From the NCBI GenBank assembly GCA_964383845.1, contig CAYLIF010000002.1:52449-116448 (forward strand): a stretch of DNA of 64,000 nucleotides. Direction: 5' to 3'. This DNA comes from JAAZGD01 sp964383845. Lineage in GTDB: Bacteria; Bacillota; Clostridia; Peptostreptococcales; Anaerovoracaceae. The number at the start of each line of letters is the position of its first letter. Positions within the stretch are counted from its first letter, which is position 1. The notes beneath the pieces were generated by a model. That model saw nothing but the letters and a program-made list of their open reading frames with translations. It was not told where the DNA came from and made no database searches. A program made the translations under genes and the position numbers. Below are positions 62,801 to 64,000 of the stretch, in pieces.

Positions 62801-63398
62801 CATCCCAATCTAGCATCTTGCCTAAATCTTCATAGTCTAAAACTTCGATTTTTTGGATTTCGTGAGAAGTTCTAAAACCATCAAAAATGTGCATAAAAGG
62901 AACTCTTGTACGAATTGCAGCCAAGTGAGCAACGGCCCCCAAATCCATTGTTTCTTGTACTGATGAAGAAAATAGCATGGCAAATCCAGTTTGACGTGCC
63001 GCCATAACATCACTGTGATCCCCAAAAATAGAAAGTGCATGTCCTGCAACAGCTCTTGCTGCAACATGAAAAACTCCAGGTAATAATTCACCGGAAATTT
63101 TATACATATTTGGAATCATTAATAGTAGTCCTTGGGAAGAAGTGTACGTTGAAGTCAATGCGCCTGCTGCCAAGGATCCATGGACCGCTCCCGCTGCCCC
63201 TCCTTCAGATTGCATCTCCGCTACACTTACTGTCTGTCCAAAAATATTCTTTTCGCCATATGCTGACCATTCGTCTACCTGTTCGGAAATATTAGATGAA
63301 GGCGTAATTGGGTATATCGCCGCTACATCTGTAAAAGCATAGGCTACATAAGCCGCTGCAGTATTGCCATCCATGGTTTTCATTACTTTCTTTGCCAT
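59838..63398 (-). CDS. nifJ: Pyruvate:ferredoxin (flavodoxin) oxidoreductase
   Basis: 1186 aa single-chain enzyme. Domains in order: pyruvate-binding domain I (AYAFTDVAAIYPITPSSN), domain II, the gamma domain, a 2x[4Fe-4S] ferredoxin module (CIQCNQCSFVCPHAAI and CMGCGNCADICPAKDK, about 690-770), and the thiamine diphosphate domain with CAGCGETPY, GDGWAYDIGYGG and the Mg-binding DTEVYSNTGGQ. It oxidises pyruvate to acetyl-CoA, CO2 and reduced ferredoxin, the main energy step in these anaerobes. AGGAGGAATT precedes the ATG. A 34-bp palindrome covers its -35 box. Confidence 0.98.
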   Translation of the reverse strand: MAKKVMKTMDGNTAAAYVAYAFTDVAAIYPITPSSNISEQVDEWSAYGEKNIFGQTVSVAEMQSEGGAAGAVHGSLAAGALTSTYTSSQGLLLMIPNMYKISGELLPGVFHVAARAVAGHALSIFGDHSDVMAARQTGFAMLFSSSVQETMDLGAVAHLAAIRTRVPFMHIFDGFRTSHEIQKIEVLDYEDLGKMLDWDAAHEFRKRALNPEHPVVRGTAQNPDIFFQAREAASRFYDAVPKEVIHYMKEIEDLTGRSYKPFDYVGHPEAEHVIVSMGSSCEAIEESVDFLVKDGHKVGLVKVRLYRPFVKELFLDVLPQTVTRVAVLDRLKDPGSAGEPLYQDIRTSLYDDNRQPEIYGGRYGLGSKDFTPGMIQAVFDNLDQEKPKDRFTIGIDDDLNHSSLPFKEGISRVPQGTIRCKFWGMGSDGTVGANKTAIKIIGDKTDLYAQGYFAYDSKKSGGITVSHLRFGESPIQSTYLISSADFVACHKQAYLRQYDVLKGLKAGGTFLLTSRWSEEELEDHLPPSVKRYLAQNDIKFYMIDAYKYAEEIGLGNRINMIMQAAFFKLAEVIPEDKAVEYLKEGIDEAYGKKGTKILEMNYKAVDIGINSVVKVEVPASWADAEDLPEEPTNYPDFIENVLKVMDKQEGDHLPVSAFEGREDGTFPLGTSAYEKRGVAVHVPNWIPENCIQCNQCSFVCPHAAIRPFVLNEEEAKNAPVSFVTIPSNDKAFKGSPYRIQVSTYDCMGCGNCADICPAKDKALVMEPYALMEKEVPNWDFSETVSYKAHMVNKNTVKGSQYAHPYLEFSGACAGCGETPYLKVITQLFGDRMIIANATGCSSIWGASAPSIPYCTDEDGRGPAWANSLFEDNAEYGYGMLLATKQIRSGLEDTMKELLEMDVTEPLKTAMNEWIAGKDQGDGTRERGEKVLKEVKALETKDAATKKLLDNIIDREEYLAKPSVWAVGGDGWAYDIGYGGLDHVLASGENINVLVFDTEVYSNTGGQASKATPKGAIAKFAASGKKVKKKDLGMLAMTYGYIYVAQVGMGADKNQFMKAIIEAEKYDGPSLIIAYSPCINHGIKAGMGKAQADIKSAVDSGYWHLYRYNPELKEEGKNPFILDSKEPTKSFREHIMGHTRYASLAKEFPGLAEELYSQSENTAMETYDTYRKLSQDDDLFKHDMKKD

Positions 63399-63453
63399 AA
63401 TTCCTCCTCTTGATTTGTTATTTTATCCCCTGAACCTAAATTAGTATTAATCT

Positions 63454-63482
63454 ACTTTAATGCAAATATCGAGCCATGTCAA
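63454..63482 (-). promoter_or_regulatory. Promoter of nifJ
   Basis: Perfect TTGACA (63477-63482), 17-bp spacer, TAAAGT (63454-63459) on the minus strand. The expected leader is about 50 nt. Confidence 0.65.
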
Positions 63483-63511
63483 TACAATGGGTTTGTATAC
63501 ATTGTATTGAC
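63478..63511. promoter_or_regulatory. 34-bp palindromic operator over the nifJ -35 box
   Basis: Perfect 12-bp arms, GTCAATACAATG (63478-63489) and CATTGTATTGAC (63500-63511), with a 10-bp spacer GGTTTGTATA. The inner arm overlaps the -35 hexamer. It contains TTGTATACAT (63493-63502), identical to a decamer upstream of citrate synthase. No T-run follows in either direction that would suit a terminator. Confidence 0.7.
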
Positions 63512-63559
63512 TCATATCTTTAGTTTTTTAACCAGTAAAATGTTCACTCTAGGCGTACT

Positions 63560-63594
63560 AAAAAGGAGGCTTGATTGTAAGATCAAGCCTCCTT
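63560..63594 (-). terminator. Terminator of the membrane protein gene at the right edge
   Basis: The minus strand reads a 13-bp perfect stem, AAGGAGGCTTGAT pairing with ATCAAGCCTCCTT, loop of 6 nt, then TTT. It lies about 55 nt after the stop at 63648. Confidence 0.85.
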
Positions 63595-63647
63595 AACAAC
63601 ACACTTTCTTGAGTTTTGAGATTTTACTCTAATTCATGCTCTCTAAG

Positions 63648-64000
63648 TTATGAAATAACTTGATCCTTGTTCTCAGTAACCAAAGGCATTTTTTTCTTGG
63701 GCTCGATTTTTCCACCTATAATGAATAACACTACTGCAATTACTGCAAAGATAACCGCTGTAATCAAAATGCCATTTACCATACCCGAGAAGTTTGATAG
63801 GATGCCTGTCTCGTAAGTTTCCAAATAGTACTCAGGGCCCCAATCTCCTTCAAACCAATTTAACCATGGGTATGAAATGAAGCCCATTATTGCAAGAACT
63901 GCAAAGTTGAAAGACATTCTTTTGGTATCTCCCACAGCCAACCCAGTTTTTGGATTTAGTGGATAATGTACAGGATCTTTTTTCGCAAGTCCGCCATACA
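63648..64000 (-). CDS. C-terminal part of a multipass membrane protein, probable sodium:solute symporter
   Basis: The reading frame is open to the right edge, giving 117 residues, so the N-terminal part is outside the window. The visible piece has a polar loop (KKDPVHYPLNPKTGLAVGDT), a first helix (FNFAVLAIMGFISYPWLNW), an acidic loop, a second helix (GILITAVIFAVIAVVLFIIGG) and a charged tail ending KDQVIS. The loop and the PW-containing helix recall the end of long SSS-family symporters, but this is a guess from recollection. A perfect terminator follows. Confidence 0.45.
   Translation of the reverse strand, partial: YGGLAKKDPVHYPLNPKTGLAVGDTKRMSFNFAVLAIMGFISYPWLNWFEGDWGPEYYLETYETGILSNFSGMVNGILITAVIFAVIAVVLFIIGGKIEPKKKMPLVTENKDQVIS

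Overview
The window is A/T-rich and reads as a chromosomal segment of a strictly anaerobic, low-GC Firmicute of the class Clostridia that probably ferments amino acids. Evidence: pyruvate:ferredoxin oxidoreductase, B12-dependent (class II) ribonucleotide reductase, flavodiiron protein, hemerythrin, GltS-, NhaC- and NSS-type sodium-coupled carriers, a HutD-family protein, strong AGGAGG-type ribosome binding sites and TTGACA/TATAAT promoters. The tmRNA tag reads AKNNNYALAA. Genus cannot be resolved from the sequence alone. I see no prophage, CRISPR array or intact transposon. The one mobile trace is a right-end/omega-RNA-like scrap of an IS200/IS605-type element at about 27.35-27.44 kb.

Layout. 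1-3.9 kb: start of metG (minus strand), then a divergent heterodimeric ABC exporter pair. 3.9-15.6 kb: one long minus-strand gene train holding an ICMT-like methyltransferase, a GH3-family acyl-adenylating enzyme, a 7TM-GAF-GGDEF-HD-GYP signalling protein, a CoA-acylating aldehyde dehydrogenase, an acyl-CoA ligase, a PlsC acyltransferase with a zinc ribbon, a GltS carrier and a HutD-membrane fusion. This is the most unusual gene set here and the best candidate for an undescribed pathway. 15.7-27.3 kb: flavodiiron protein, nrdJ (with a palindrome resembling an NrdR box), shikimate kinase, two SAM methyltransferases, a double CDGSH protein, clpB, tex and a macro-domain protein. 27.5-31.8 kb: ferredoxin, hemerythrin and DUF488 genes, then tmRNA, smpB, lepB, a catalytically dead signal-peptidase homologue and an RluA-type pseudouridine synthase.

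31.9-33.4 kb (plus strand): a small MltG-like membrane protein and class II fructose-bisphosphate aldolase. 33.5-43.1 kb (minus strand): uvrB, uvrA, two tandem near-duplicate EamA transporters, pncB and an MFS exporter. 43.2-46.3 kb: NSS transporter 1 divergent from citrate synthase. 46.4-52.3 kb: a small Cys-rich protein, a YtcJ-like amidohydrolase, a nitrilase-family hydrolase and an NhaC antiporter, preceded by a good sigma-54 promoter and the gene for its likely activator. 52.4-55.4 kb: a MacAB-type export system. 55.6-57.5 kb: typA with a palindrome inside its promoter. 57.7-59.8 kb: NSS transporter 2 and a YbaK-family deacylase. 59.8-63.4 kb: nifJ, with a 34-bp palindrome over its -35 box. 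The right edge holds the C-terminal part of a multipass membrane protein, probably a sodium:solute symporter.

Themes. Sodium-coupled uptake (two NSS paralogues, GltS, NhaC, probable SSS) and hydrolases for amide-like substrates feed central carbon entry through PFOR and citrate synthase. Promoters of those two central genes each carry an inverted repeat over the -35 box and share a TTGTATACAT decamer. Translation quality control is clustered (tmRNA, smpB, with clpB, tex, typA and ybaK elsewhere). Two first-of-operon genes (the ABC exporter and rluA) have a -10 box ending exactly 7 nt before the start ATG and no Shine-Dalgarno sequence, which suggests leaderless messages.
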